13,446 nucleotides of DNA from an uncultured Oscillospiraceae bacterium (GCA_934572445.1 CAKTLD010000044.1:1-13446), one strand, 5' to 3'. Positions 7,203 to 13,446 are shown, numbered from the stretch's first letter. Program-made: numbers and translations. Notes: generated by a model from the letters alone, not told the origin.

Positions 7203-7248
7203 GATGGATTGGCGGCCGCTGCAAAAGCGGCTTGCCGATCCATTTTTT
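7203..7248 (+). terminator. Strong terminator between the ACT gene and aspartate kinase
   Basis: ATGGATTGGC pairs with GCCGATCCAT, and inside it GCCGCT pairs with AGCGGC around a GCAAA loop. A run of six T (7243-7248) follows. It lies only 16 bases before the kinase ATG at 7265 and leaves no room for a promoter in between, so it could act as an attenuator controlling kinase expression rather than a plain operon end. Confidence 0.88.
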
Positions 7249-7264
7249 GTTGGAAGTGGTTCTG

Positions 7265-8239
7265 ATGAGCCTTTTTGTGCTGAAATTTGGCGGCAGCTCC
7301 GTGCGTGACGCAAAGCGTCTTTTGCGTATGGCGCAGATCGTGAAGGAGCAGCGCGCGGCGGGGCACGATATCGTCGTGGTCCTCTCTGCGCAGGGAGATA
7401 CGACAGACACGCTGCTTGCCAGGGCGGCGGAGGTGACGGATGCGCCGCCGCCGCGCGAGCTCGACATGCTGCTTTCTGCGGGCGAGCAGATGAGCGCGGC
7501 GCTGGGTGCGATGACGCTGCATGAGCTGGGAGTGGACGCAGTGTCGCTCTGCGGCTGGCAGCTCCCGCTGCGCACGGACGGGGTACACACCAATGCGGCG
7601 GTGGAGGAGGTCGGCCTTGACCGGCTGCGGTGCGAGCTGGCGGCGCATCGTGTGGTCGTCGCCGCAGGCTTTCAGGGCGTGGACGAAGCGGGCGATATCA
7701 CAACGCTGGGCCGCGGCGGTTCGGATACGAGCGCGGTCGCGCTCGCCGCGGCGCTGCACGCCGACGGCATGACGATCTATACCGATGTGGACGGCATTTT
7801 TTCCACCGATCCGCGTATCTGCCCCGACGCGGTGCGCAGGGCACGCATCTCGTACGACGATATGCTGCTGCTGGCGCGCAAGGGCGCGCAGGTCCTGCAT
7901 GACCGCAGTGTGGCGCTGGCCGAGCGCTGCGGGGTAGAGGTCACGGTCTGCTCGTGTGAGAGAGGGAGTGCCGGCAGCGTGGTCTGTGCGGAGGGGGAGG
8001 AGGTCCCCGTCGTGGGCGTGACGCAGAAAAAGAGTTCGGACAATGCGCTCGCGGCGATCACGGCGGTGGGCGGTGCGCTGCCGTCCATCACGCTGGAGCG
8101 CACGGTCATCGAGACGCTGGAGCAGGGCGGCGTCAGGGTGTGTGCCATCGCGGCGGGTGAGCGGTATCTGAGCCTTTGCGTCCCGCGGGAGGATGCCGAG
8201 CGCGCGCTGCACCTTGCGCATGCCGCACTGATCGGGTAA
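7265..8239 (+). CDS. Aspartate kinase, short form with a single ACT domain
   Basis: This enzyme phosphorylates aspartate, the first step toward lysine, threonine, methionine and diaminopimelate. The translation from the ATG at 7265 has 324 residues, against about 400-450 for most aspartate kinases. The kinase domain is complete: VLKFGGSSV (5-13), SAGEQMSAAL (71-80), GFQGVDEAGDITTLGRGGSD (135-154) and YTDVDGIFSTDPRI (172-185). After it, residues 258-324 (SSDNALAAITAVGG through SLCVPREDAERALHLAHAAL) resemble the second ACT domain; the first seems absent. This predicts altered feedback control. A TTG at 7232 in the same frame would add eleven residues but lies in the terminator stem, so I prefer 7265; GGAAG lies nine bases upstream. 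I do not assign lysC, dapG or thrA because paralogue identity cannot be settled from here. Confidence 0.9.
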   Translation: MSLFVLKFGGSSVRDAKRLLRMAQIVKEQRAAGHDIVVVLSAQGDTTDTLLARAAEVTDAPPPRELDMLLSAGEQMSAALGAMTLHELGVDAVSLCGWQLPLRTDGVHTNAAVEEVGLDRLRCELAAHRVVVAAGFQGVDEAGDITTLGRGGSDTSAVALAAALHADGMTIYTDVDGIFSTDPRICPDAVRRARISYDDMLLLARKGAQVLHDRSVALAERCGVEVTVCSCERGSAGSVVCAEGEEVPVVGVTQKKSSDNALAAITAVGGALPSITLERTVIETLEQGGVRVCAIAAGERYLSLCVPREDAERALHLAHAALIG

Positions 8240-8241
8240 AG

Positions 8242-8279
8242 AAAAACGCGAAAAGGGCCGAAGCCCTTTTCGCGTTTTT
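8242..8279 (+). terminator. Rho-independent terminator after aspartate kinase
   Basis: A 17-bp perfect inverted repeat (8242-8258 with 8263-8279) with loop CGAA ends in a T run. It begins two bases after the kinase stop and isolates the kinase from the cooC operon. Confidence 0.94.
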
Positions 8280-8282
8280 TCA

Positions 8283-8311
8283 TTGCAATGCGCGCTTTGC
8301 TGTGGTAAACT
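8283..8311 (+). promoter_or_regulatory. Promoter of the cooC operon
   Basis: TTGCAA (8283-8288) and TAAACT (8306-8311) are spaced by 17 bases and sit just after the kinase terminator, 31 bases before the cooC ATG. I saw no obvious operator palindrome. Confidence 0.55.
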
Positions 8312-8342
8312 GAGCCAAAGAAACCAAAGGGGGAATGTGCGC

Positions 8343-9107
8343 ATGGAGAGCTCTGCAAAGATCCTTGCTGTGGCGGGCAAGGGCGGCGTGGGCAAGACCT
8401 CTGTTTCCGCCGCGATGGTCCGCCTGCTGCGTGAAGCGTATCCGGACAAGCGCATCCTCGCCATTGATGCCGACCCCGCCGTGGGCCTGTCCACGGCGCT
8501 GGGCATCACCGTGGGCGAGACGCTGGACGATATTCGCCGCGAGGTCGCCGGTGAGGTGACGGAGCGACAGGGCGGCGGCGTGGGGGACATCCTGCAAAGC
8601 GTGCGCGGCCGTCTGCTCGCGGCGATGGATCACTGCGAGGGCTATGATTTCTTCGCCGTCGGCCGGCCGGAGACGGCGGGGTGCTACTGTGCGGTGAACA
8701 CCTACCTGCGTCAGGTAATCAGCCTGCTGATCGGCGACTATGACTACGTTGTGATCGACAGCGAGGCGGGCATCGAGCAGATCAACCGCCGCGTGCTGGA
8801 AAAGGTCACGCATCTGCTGCTCGTCTCCGATGCGAGTCGCAAGGGCCTGCAGGTCATCCGCACGGTACAGCAGGTGGCGCAGGAGCTCGTGATGTACGAG
8901 AAGTGCGGCGCGGTCATCAACCGTGTGCCTGACGGCGTTGCGCGCGATGAGATCGACACGGGCGGTATCCCCGTCCTCACCGTGATCGGCGAGGACCCGT
9001 CGCAGACCGAGTTTGACATTCTGGGGAAAACGGTCTTTGACCTGCCGGAGGATACCGGCGTGCTGGCCGGAGCGCGGCAGGCGCTCCGTGCCTTGGACAT
9101 TATCTGA
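8343..9107 (+). CDS. cooC: CooC-type nickel-insertion ATPase for CO dehydrogenase
   Basis: A 254-residue P-loop ATPase of the MinD/NifH class. The deviant Walker A GKGGVGKT at 12-19 includes the signature Lys13, and IDADPAVGLSTAL is the switch region. GRPETAGCYCAVN places a CxC motif at Cys114 and Cys116, the metal-binding pair known in CooC of Carboxydothermus and Rhodospirillum, where dimerisation through these cysteines binds nickel. DYVVIDSEAGIEQ is the Walker B-like region. CooC uses ATP to help insert Ni into the C-cluster of CO dehydrogenase (CooS/AcsA). The start at 8343 follows AAAGGGGGAA. It heads a tight operon with a His-rich protein and a CooT homologue, which strongly supports a nickel role. 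No CODH catalytic gene is in the window. Confidence 0.92.
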   Translation: MESSAKILAVAGKGGVGKTSVSAAMVRLLREAYPDKRILAIDADPAVGLSTALGITVGETLDDIRREVAGEVTERQGGGVGDILQSVRGRLLAAMDHCEGYDFFAVGRPETAGCYCAVNTYLRQVISLLIGDYDYVVIDSEAGIEQINRRVLEKVTHLLLVSDASRKGLQVIRTVQQVAQELVMYEKCGAVINRVPDGVARDEIDTGGIPVLTVIGEDPSQTEFDILGKTVFDLPEDTGVLAGARQALRALDII

Positions 9108-9123
9108 TACGGAGGAAAACACG

Positions 9124-9432
9124 ATGGAACATATCCATGAACATGAGCATGAGCACGAGCATTGCCATGAGCACATGCACGACGGTGTGACGCACACTCA
9201 TCCGCACACGCACGAGCATCCGCATGACCACGACCATGCGCCCGAGGGTGCGGCGCGCACAAAGGCTCTGCTTGCCTACATGATCGACCACAATGAGCAC
9301 CATAGCGAGGAACTGGCTGCACTGCTGGAGAGCGTGGATGGACAGGCGAAGAAAAAACTGACTGAGGCCATCGGCAGTTTTGAGGTCGCAAATGTGCAGC
9401 TGCGCGAGGTGCTCACGCTTTTGGAGGAGTAA
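9124..9432 (+). CDS. His-rich small protein between cooC and cooT, probable nickel-binding chaperone
   Basis: A 102-residue protein that starts 16 bases after cooC with a GGAGGAAA site. Residues 3-38 hold 17 histidines, nearly every second residue, mixed with Glu and Asp plus one Cys (Cys14). Three more His occur in DHNEHH. Residues 47-102 look fully helical (KALLAYMIDHNEHHSEELA, KKKLTEAIGSFEVANVQLRE) and may form a hairpin or coiled coil. In Rhodospirillum rubrum the equivalent slot next to cooC and cooT holds CooJ, a nickel protein whose His-rich tail is at the C-terminus; here the His tract is N-terminal. The position and composition support nickel storage or delivery to CODH, but this is by analogy. 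Zn or Co binding is possible. The repetitive CAT/GAG coding suggests tract growth by repeat expansion. Confidence 0.82.
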   Translation: MEHIHEHEHEHEHCHEHMHDGVTHTHPHTHEHPHDHDHAPEGAARTKALLAYMIDHNEHHSEELAALLESVDGQAKKKLTEAIGSFEVANVQLREVLTLLEE

Positions 9433-9435
9433 GAA

Positions 9436-9627
9436 ATGTGCCTGTCTGCTGTATATAAGAATGAAAAGACGAAGGAGAACCTGCTCTGTACCGACGTGAC
9501 CACCATCGAGAGCGACGGCCATACCGTCACGCTGACAGATCTCTTCGGCCGTCAGATGAGCGTTGCGGGCTTCGTCCGCCGCGCTGATCTGACCGGCGGC
9601 ACCGTGGTGCTGGAGGTAACGGAATAA
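9436..9627 (+). CDS. cooT: CooT-family nickel-binding protein
   Basis: A 63-residue protein beginning MCLSAVYKNE, three bases after the stop of the His-rich gene. CooT of R. rubrum is about 66 residues, starts MC, and binds one nickel ion per dimer through Cys2. The same Cys2 is present here, and the body (DVTTIESDGHTVTLTDLFGR, VRRADLTGGTVVLEV) has the all-beta pattern with the family TLFG/TDLFG turn. It is predicted to help mature the CODH C-cluster along with CooC. The ribosome binding site is provided by GGAGGAG at the end of the preceding gene, which fits translational coupling. The small size means the assignment relies on the MC start, the pattern and the context, all of which agree. 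Confidence 0.88.
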   Translation: MCLSAVYKNEKTKENLLCTDVTTIESDGHTVTLTDLFGRQMSVAGFVRRADLTGGTVVLEVTE

Positions 9628-9635
9628 GAATAGAG

Positions 9636-9668
9636 AAAAGCTCCGCCGGAGGTACCGGCGGAGCTTTT
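9636..9668. terminator. Bidirectional terminator between cooT and plsY
   Basis: A 14-bp perfect stem (9636-9649 with 9655-9668) with loop AGGTA is flanked by AAAA and TTTTT, so it serves both the cooT operon (plus) and the convergent queH-plsY operon (minus). The plsY stop is 20 bases away. Confidence 0.92.
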
Positions 9669-9687
9669 TCATTGCTGAGCATAAGGC

Positions 9688-10299
9688 CTACTTGGCTGCG
9701 CGGTGGTCGCCGCGGTTGGCGCTGCGCAGACCGATCTCTGTGCCGCGGCAGATGCGCACGAGATTCGTGCGGTGCTTGTAGATAATAATGAGCGAAAGTG
9801 CGGAGAACAGCAGTGCCGCGAGATAACTGCCCGTGAGCGCACTGTAGAGCGGGAAGCCCACCACTGTCGCCATCGTGCCAAGGACGATGTAGTCCGTCAC
9901 GAGTGTGATGACGACGACTGCCAGCAGGAGGACGAGAGCGGCACGCCAGTTCAGCGCCAGCGCCATGCCGAGATAGGACGCAAAGCCCTTGCCGCCGCGG
10001 AACCTGAGGTGGAACGGAAAAATGTGTCCCAGTACGCAGGCGATGCCGGCCACCGCGCCTGCAAGAGGAGCGGTGGGAAAGAGCTGCTCGCACAGCAGCA
10101 CGGCAGCTGCGGCCTTGCCGATATCGTGCAGGCCAACGGCAATACCGGCCTTCCAGCCCATCAGGATCATCGCGTTAGAGGCGCCGGGGTTGCCGCTGCC
10201 GCCGCTTTTGAGATCCACGCCGCGCAGCGCAGCCAGATATGTCGCCAGGTTCGAGCAGCCGATGAGATAACCGAGCAGGATGATGACGGGATATGGCAT
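9688..10299 (-). CDS. plsY: Glycerol-3-phosphate acyltransferase PlsY
   Basis: A 203-residue integral membrane enzyme that transfers an acyl group from acyl-phosphate to glycerol 3-phosphate, the first step of phospholipid synthesis in most bacteria. The three conserved loops are visible: SGNPGASN (36-43; usually SGNxGAxN), GHIFPFHLRFRGGKG (91-105) and YKHRTNLVRICRGTE (174-188). It has five or so hydrophobic segments. The start at 10299 follows GGGGGA. It lies 21 bases after queH on the same strand, so both probably share the queH promoter. The C-terminal tail after the third motif (about 15 residues, basic) is ordinary. Some clostridia carry two PlsY paralogues, so this may not be the only copy. 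Confidence 0.92.
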   Translation of the reverse strand: MPYPVIILLGYLIGCSNLATYLAALRGVDLKSGGSGNPGASNAMILMGWKAGIAVGLHDIGKAAAAVLLCEQLFPTAPLAGAVAGIACVLGHIFPFHLRFRGGKGFASYLGMALALNWRAALVLLLAVVVITLVTDYIVLGTMATVVGFPLYSALTGSYLAALLFSALSLIIIYKHRTNLVRICRGTEIGLRSANRGDHRAAK

Positions 10300-10320
10300 A
10301 AGGCATCCCCCTTTCCGGCG

Positions 10321-10887
10321 TCAGAACTCCGTGTAGCGGAGGAGCGCCTTGTCGATCTTTTTCTGGTAACGGTCTTCCTCTGAAAAAATGCAGCCGCAGT
10401 ATTTCTGCATGTAGAGCCCCAGCTCACGCGCCTTGGTCTGCCCCTCGCGGAAGCCTGGGCGGAAATCGCGGTAATAGAACGCTACGCCGTATTTTCGGCT
10501 CATCGTCTCGCCTACGGCCTTCAGGAGCTCGTGGTTTTGATACGGCGAGATCAGCAGCGATGAGGTGAAGGCGTCGAAGCCGTGGTCGGCGGCGTATTTT
10601 GCCGCCGTGCCGAGACGGATGGTGTAGCAGTGCGCGCAGCGGTGGTCGATATCCGCGCTGACGGCGCGGACGAAGTCCCGCAGGCCATAGTCCTCCAGAA
10701 TGCGGACCTCAAGCTTTTCCAGCTCCCCATATTGCAGCAGCGTGCTGCGGCGCATGTCGTACTCCGTCCAGGGGTGAATATTGGGGTTGAACCACAACGA
10801 TACCGGCTCGATCCCTTCGCTGCGCAGCGTGTCCACGCAGTAGACCGAGCAGGGCGCGCAGCAGGAGTGCAGCAGGAGCTTTTCCAT
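10321..10887 (-). CDS. queH: Epoxyqueuosine reductase QueH
   Basis: A 188-residue DUF208-family protein that reduces epoxyqueuosine to queuosine in tRNA anticodons, the last step of queuosine synthesis, replacing the cobalamin enzyme QueG. Metal-ligand motifs are intact: HSCCAPC at 7-13 (Cys9, Cys10, Cys13), RCAHC with Cys84 and Cys87, and QKYCGC with Cys164 and Cys166. FNPNIHPWTEYDMR (33-46) is another family hallmark. The family is known to carry a [4Fe-4S] cluster and an adjacent iron site. The ATG at 10887 is used although its upstream AAGAAAG is a weak ribosome binding site. The gene leads a two-gene unit with plsY and has a strong promoter about 36 bases upstream. Confidence 0.94.
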   Translation of the reverse strand: MEKLLLHSCCAPCSVYCVDTLRSEGIEPVSLWFNPNIHPWTEYDMRRSTLLQYGELEKLEVRILEDYGLRDFVRAVSADIDHRCAHCYTIRLGTAAKYAADHGFDAFTSSLLISPYQNHELLKAVGETMSRKYGVAFYYRDFRPGFREGQTKARELGLYMQKYCGCIFSEEDRYQKKIDKALLRYTEF

Positions 10888-10922
10888 GGTGAAACGCCAG
10901 CTTTCTTAACGGAGTTTTAACC

Positions 10923-10951
10923 AGTATAGCACAGGCGGCGGGCGGTGTCTA
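10923..10951 (-). promoter_or_regulatory. Promoter of queH-plsY
   Basis: On the minus strand TAGACA (10951-10946) and TATACT (10928-10923) are spaced by 17 bases. Each differs from the sigma-A consensus at one base. This is among the best promoters in the window. Confidence 0.78.
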
Positions 10952-11025
10952 CGAAAATATGTTTGCAAATTCCGCTCAGCCCTGCGCGGCAGGAGCACGG
11001 CACAGGCGAATTCACGATTTATTCA

Positions 11026-11055
11026 TTGACTACCATGCCGCGCGCGTAGTATAAT
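11026..11055 (+). promoter_or_regulatory. Promoter of the methyltransferase-ecfA operon
   Basis: TTGACT (11026-11031) and a perfect TATAAT (11050-11055) are spaced by 18 bases, 51 bases before the methyltransferase ATG. The gap between queH and this gene (10888-11105) otherwise shows only a small CCTGC/GCAGG hairpin near 10982. Confidence 0.8.
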
Positions 11056-11105
11056 ACATTGATTATTATGTATTACTATGCCCATGCGGCGGAGGAGATA
11101 ACGCT

Positions 11106-11969
11106 ATGTGGATCGCGGACGGATGGAAAGACTATGAATTGCTGGACTGCGGCGGCGGGGAAAAGCTCGAGCGTTGGGGCCGGCAGATCCTGGTGCGGCC
11201 CGACCCGCAGGCCATCTGGGAAACGCCGCACACGAACCGCGGCTGGAAAAACGCGCAGGGGCGCTATCACCGTTCCTCCTCCGGCGGCGGGCATTGGGAC
11301 AAGGAAAAGCTGCCGGAATCGTGGCAGGTGCAGTATAAGGACCTCACATTTCAGGTCAAGCCGATGAACTTCAAGCACACGGGACTGTTTCCCGAGCAGG
11401 CCGTGAATTGGGACTTCGCACGCGAAAAGATTGAAAATGCGGGGCGTCCCGTCCGGGTGCTGAATCTCTTTGCTTACACCGGCGGGGCGACGGTCGCCTG
11501 TGCCGCGAGCGGCGCGCAGGTCTGCCATGTGGACGCGGCAAAGGGCATGGTGAACTGGGCGCGTGAGAACGCGCGGGTCAGCGGCCTTGCCGACGCGCCG
11601 GTGCGCTGGATCATCGACGACTGCGCGAAGTTCGTCGAGCGGGAGATCCGTCGCGGCAAGACCTACGATGCCATCATCATGGACCCGCCGAGCTACGGCC
11701 GCGGCCCCGGGGGAGAGGTCTGGAAGCTGGAGGACAATCTCTTCCCGTTCGTGAAGCTCTGTTCGCAGGTGCTTTCGGACAAGCCGCTTTTTGTCATCAT
11801 CAACTCGTATACGACGGGACTTGCGCCGTCGGTGCTCGGCTACATGCTGCACCTGCTGGTTGCGGAAAAGTACGGCGGCAAGGTGATGTGGGATGAGCTG
11901 GGCCTTCCCGTGACGGAGACGGGCCTGGCACTGCCCTGCGGCGCGACGGGCCGATGGTTCAGCGAATAA
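11106..11969 (+). CDS. Class I SAM-dependent methyltransferase, RlmI-like (COG1092-type)
   Basis: A 287-residue Rossmann-fold methyltransferase starting MWIADGWKDYELLDCGGGEK after a GGAGGAGA site. The SAM-binding motif I is VRVLNLFAYTGGATVAC (116-132), with Asp143 in HVDAAKGMVNWARENA as the ribose-binding acidic residue. The catalytic-region motif IV is MDPPSYGRGPGG (192-203), a DPPS form found in rRNA m5C/m2G enzymes related to RlmI and RlmKL. Unlike full RlmI it lacks the N-terminal PUA domain and has its own N-terminal extension with NFKHTGLFPEQ before motif I. RNA is the likely substrate by family, but the exact base is unknown. It ends 20 bases before ecfA1 and probably shares its transcript. 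Confidence 0.88.
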   Translation: MWIADGWKDYELLDCGGGEKLERWGRQILVRPDPQAIWETPHTNRGWKNAQGRYHRSSSGGGHWDKEKLPESWQVQYKDLTFQVKPMNFKHTGLFPEQAVNWDFAREKIENAGRPVRVLNLFAYTGGATVACAASGAQVCHVDAAKGMVNWARENARVSGLADAPVRWIIDDCAKFVEREIRRGKTYDAIIMDPPSYGRGPGGEVWKLEDNLFPFVKLCSQVLSDKPLFVIINSYTTGLAPSVLGYMLHLLVAEKYGGKVMWDELGLPVTETGLALPCGATGRWFSE

Positions 11970-11989
11970 GCAAGAGGAAGCAGACCGAC

Positions 11990-12832
11990 ATGGATATGAT
12001 AAAAACACAGGATCTGACTTTCACCTATCCGGGTACGGAAGGGGAGGTCAATACCCGCGCACTGCGCGGCGTGGACGTGACCATTGAGCGCGGCAGCTTC
12101 GTCGTGATCCTTGGCCACAACGGCAGCGGCAAATCGACGCTTGCCAAGACCTTCAATGCGGTCCTGCTGCCAAGCGGCGGCAAGGTCTATGTCGAGGGCA
12201 TGGATACGACGGATGAATCGCTCCTGCTCGAGATCCGACGCCGCGTGGGCATGGTGTTCCAGAACCCGGATAACCAGATCGTGGCGAACGTCGTCGAAGA
12301 GGATGTTGCGTTCGCACCGGAAAACCTGGGCGTGCCGAGCGATGAGATCCGAAAGCGCGTGGACGACGCGCTCGAGGCCGTGGGCATGGAGCAGTACGTT
12401 AAGCACGCGCCGCACCTGCTCTCCGGCGGACAAAAGCAGCGCATCGCCATCGCGGGCGTGCTGGCGATGAAGCCGGAGTGCATCGTGCTCGACGAGGCAA
12501 CTGCCATGCTCGACCCCGTCGGCCGGCGCGAGGTGCTTGCCGCCATCGAAAAGCTCAACCGCGAGCAGGGCATCACCGTGGTGCTCATCACCCACCACAT
12601 GAACGAAGCCGAACACGCTGACCGCGTGATCGTGATGAACGACGGCCTTGTCGTCATGGACGGTTCGCCGCGCGAGGTCTTCGCGCGCAAAGCTGAACTG
12701 GAGGCCATCGGGCTTTCCGTTCCGGATACGGTTTCGCTGCTCTTTTCGCTGCGCGAGGCGGGGCTGGACGTGCCGACGGATGCCATCACTGTGGACGAAT
12801 GTGCCGGTGCCATCATGAAAAATTTTACCTAA
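11990..12832 (+). CDS. ecfA1: ECF transporter energy-coupling ATPase EcfA1
   Basis: A 280-residue ATPase that powers ECF-type uptake of vitamins and other micronutrients with EcfA2, EcfT and interchangeable S components. Motifs: Walker A GHNGSGKST (42-50), Q-loop FQNPDNQIVANVVEEDVAFAPENLGVP (Gln91 onward), signature LSGGQKQR (144-151), Walker B CIVLDEA with catalytic Glu169, and the H-loop THH around 201-203. The NPDNQIV...DVAFGPEN-like segment is the hallmark of EcfA1 rather than ordinary ABC importers. I chose the ATG at 11990, nine bases after AGAGGAAG; an earlier in-frame ATG at 11954 overlaps the methyltransferase and lacks a ribosome site, and 11996 is a further option. ecfA2 follows after 12 bases. 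Confidence 0.95.
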   Translation: MDMIKTQDLTFTYPGTEGEVNTRALRGVDVTIERGSFVVILGHNGSGKSTLAKTFNAVLLPSGGKVYVEGMDTTDESLLLEIRRRVGMVFQNPDNQIVANVVEEDVAFAPENLGVPSDEIRKRVDDALEAVGMEQYVKHAPHLLSGGQKQRIAIAGVLAMKPECIVLDEATAMLDPVGRREVLAAIEKLNREQGITVVLITHHMNEAEHADRVIVMNDGLVVMDGSPREVFARKAELEAIGLSVPDTVSLLFSLREAGLDVPTDAITVDECAGAIMKNFT

Positions 12833-12844
12833 GAGGGCAGGACC

Positions 12845-13446
12845 TTGGAAGAGATCATTCGAGTAGAAAATCTGACGCATACCTACGGCGAGGGCACACC
12901 CTTCCGCCGCAGTGCAGTGGAAAATATGTCGCTTTCGATCTATCGCGGCGAATTTCTCGGCATCATCGGCCATACGGGCAGCGGAAAATCAACGCTGATC
13001 CAGCATCTGAACGGTCTTTTGAAGCCGACGGCGGGGCGTATCTGTCTCGGGGGAACGGATATCTGGGCCGATCCCAAGAAGATCCGCGACGTGCGCTTCC
13101 GCGTGGGGCTGGTGTTCCAGTATCCGGAGTACCAGCTCTTTGAGGAGACTGTTTACCGCGACATCTCATTCGGTCCTGCCAATATGGGACTGTCTAAAGA
13201 CGAGATCGACCGCCGCGTGCACGACGCGGCACGCTTTGCGGGCCTTTCGGAGGACCTGCTGGAAAAATCTCCCTTCGCCCTCTCCGGCGGGCAGAAGCGC
13301 CGCGTGGCCATCGCGGGCGTCATCGCCATGGAGCCTGAGGTGCTCGTGCTCGACGAGCCGAGCGCGGGCCTTGACCCGCAGGGCAGGGAGGAGCTGCTTG
13401 CGAATATCCGTGCCTATCACCGCGAGCGCGGCACGACCGTCGTGCT
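12845..13446 (+). CDS. ecfA2: ECF transporter energy-coupling ATPase EcfA2 (N-terminal part), TTG start
   Basis: About 200 codons are present and the gene continues past the window. There is no ATG before residue 28 (NMSLSIYRGEF), so the start is the TTG at 12845, preceded by GAGGGCAGG, giving MEEIIRVENLTHTYGEGTPF. Walker A is GHTGSGKST (42-50). The Q-loop is FQYPEYQLFEETVYRDISFGPANMGL, the EcfA2 type. LSGGQKRR and VLVLDEPSAGLDP are the signature and Walker B. It partners EcfA1 as the second ATPase of the heterodimer. In many Firmicutes ecfT and truA come next; they would lie outside this window. Confidence 0.93.
   Translation, partial: MEEIIRVENLTHTYGEGTPFRRSAVENMSLSIYRGEFLGIIGHTGSGKSTLIQHLNGLLKPTAGRICLGGTDIWADPKKIRDVRFRVGLVFQYPEYQLFEETVYRDISFGPANMGLSKDEIDRRVHDAARFAGLSEDLLEKSPFALSGGQKRRVAIAGVIAMEPEVLVLDEPSAGLDPQGREELLANIRAYHRERGTTVV

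Noticed and set aside
7179..7264. Lysine riboswitch or T-box before aspartate kinase
   Set aside because: The gap is only 86 bases and is filled by a simple terminator hairpin; a lysine riboswitch needs about 170 bases and no T-box sequence is present.
6953..8590. 545-residue minus-strand frame spanning the ACT, kinase and cooC genes
   Set aside because: It crosses three real genes and two terminators, and its composition is that of an antisense shadow.
11840..12973. 377-residue minus-strand frame opposite ecfA1
   Set aside because: Shadow of EcfA1, whose ATPase motifs are all intact on the plus strand.
1..13446. CRISPR arrays, tRNA or rRNA genes, insertion sequences, prophage or attachment sites
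   Set aside because: No regularly spaced repeats, no cloverleaf I could support, no transposase or integrase motifs and no flanking duplications were seen.

Overview
The window reads as chromosomal DNA of a high-G+C (about 60% by eye) anaerobic, Gram-positive Clostridia-type organism, most likely in or near the Oscillospiraceae. The evidence is a class A penicillin-binding protein with a Firmicutes-style tail, a DUF1292 protein, a PheB-type ACT protein, EcfA1/EcfA2 ATPases, strong AGGAGG ribosome binding sites and many Rho-independent terminators. A CO-dehydrogenase maturation set (CooC, CooT) and a YgfK/SsnA pair point to strictly anaerobic metabolism. Nothing looks like phage, plasmid or insertion sequence.

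Layout. 1-2100 (minus): ssnA followed by ygfK (cut by the window edge), a pair associated with purine catabolism through molybdenum hydroxylases. The ssnA mRNA has a long leader with two competing hairpin systems ending in a terminator, which looks like an unrecognised riboswitch or attenuator. 2200-2410 (minus): a roughly 200-nt structured RNA that fits 6S RNA. 2457-2747 (minus): a small acidic DUF1292 protein, divergent from 2912-5494 (plus), a class A PBP. A 21-bp bidirectional terminator separates the PBP from a convergent AI-2E-family permease (minus), which appears to start at ATT.

6738-8239 (plus): a PheB-type ACT protein and a short aspartate kinase that seems to lack one of the two usual ACT domains. 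A strong terminator sits just 16 bases before the kinase start. 8343-9627 (plus): a compact nickel-maturation operon of cooC, a His-rich small protein and cooT, bounded by terminators, with no CO dehydrogenase gene in view. 9688-10887 (minus): queH and plsY, convergent with cooT. 11106-13446 (plus): an RlmI-like methyltransferase, ecfA1 and the start of ecfA2 in one apparent operon.

How it fits together. Most genes are core functions: cell wall, lipid synthesis, tRNA modification, aspartate-family amino acids and vitamin-uptake ATPases. The accessory chemistry is metal and cofactor dependent: nickel delivery to a CODH presumably encoded elsewhere, and a purine-linked cluster that probably extends beyond base 1. 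The most novel candidates are the ssnA leader RNA, the His-rich protein between cooC and cooT, the shortened aspartate kinase beside a free-standing ACT protein, and the ATT start of the permease.
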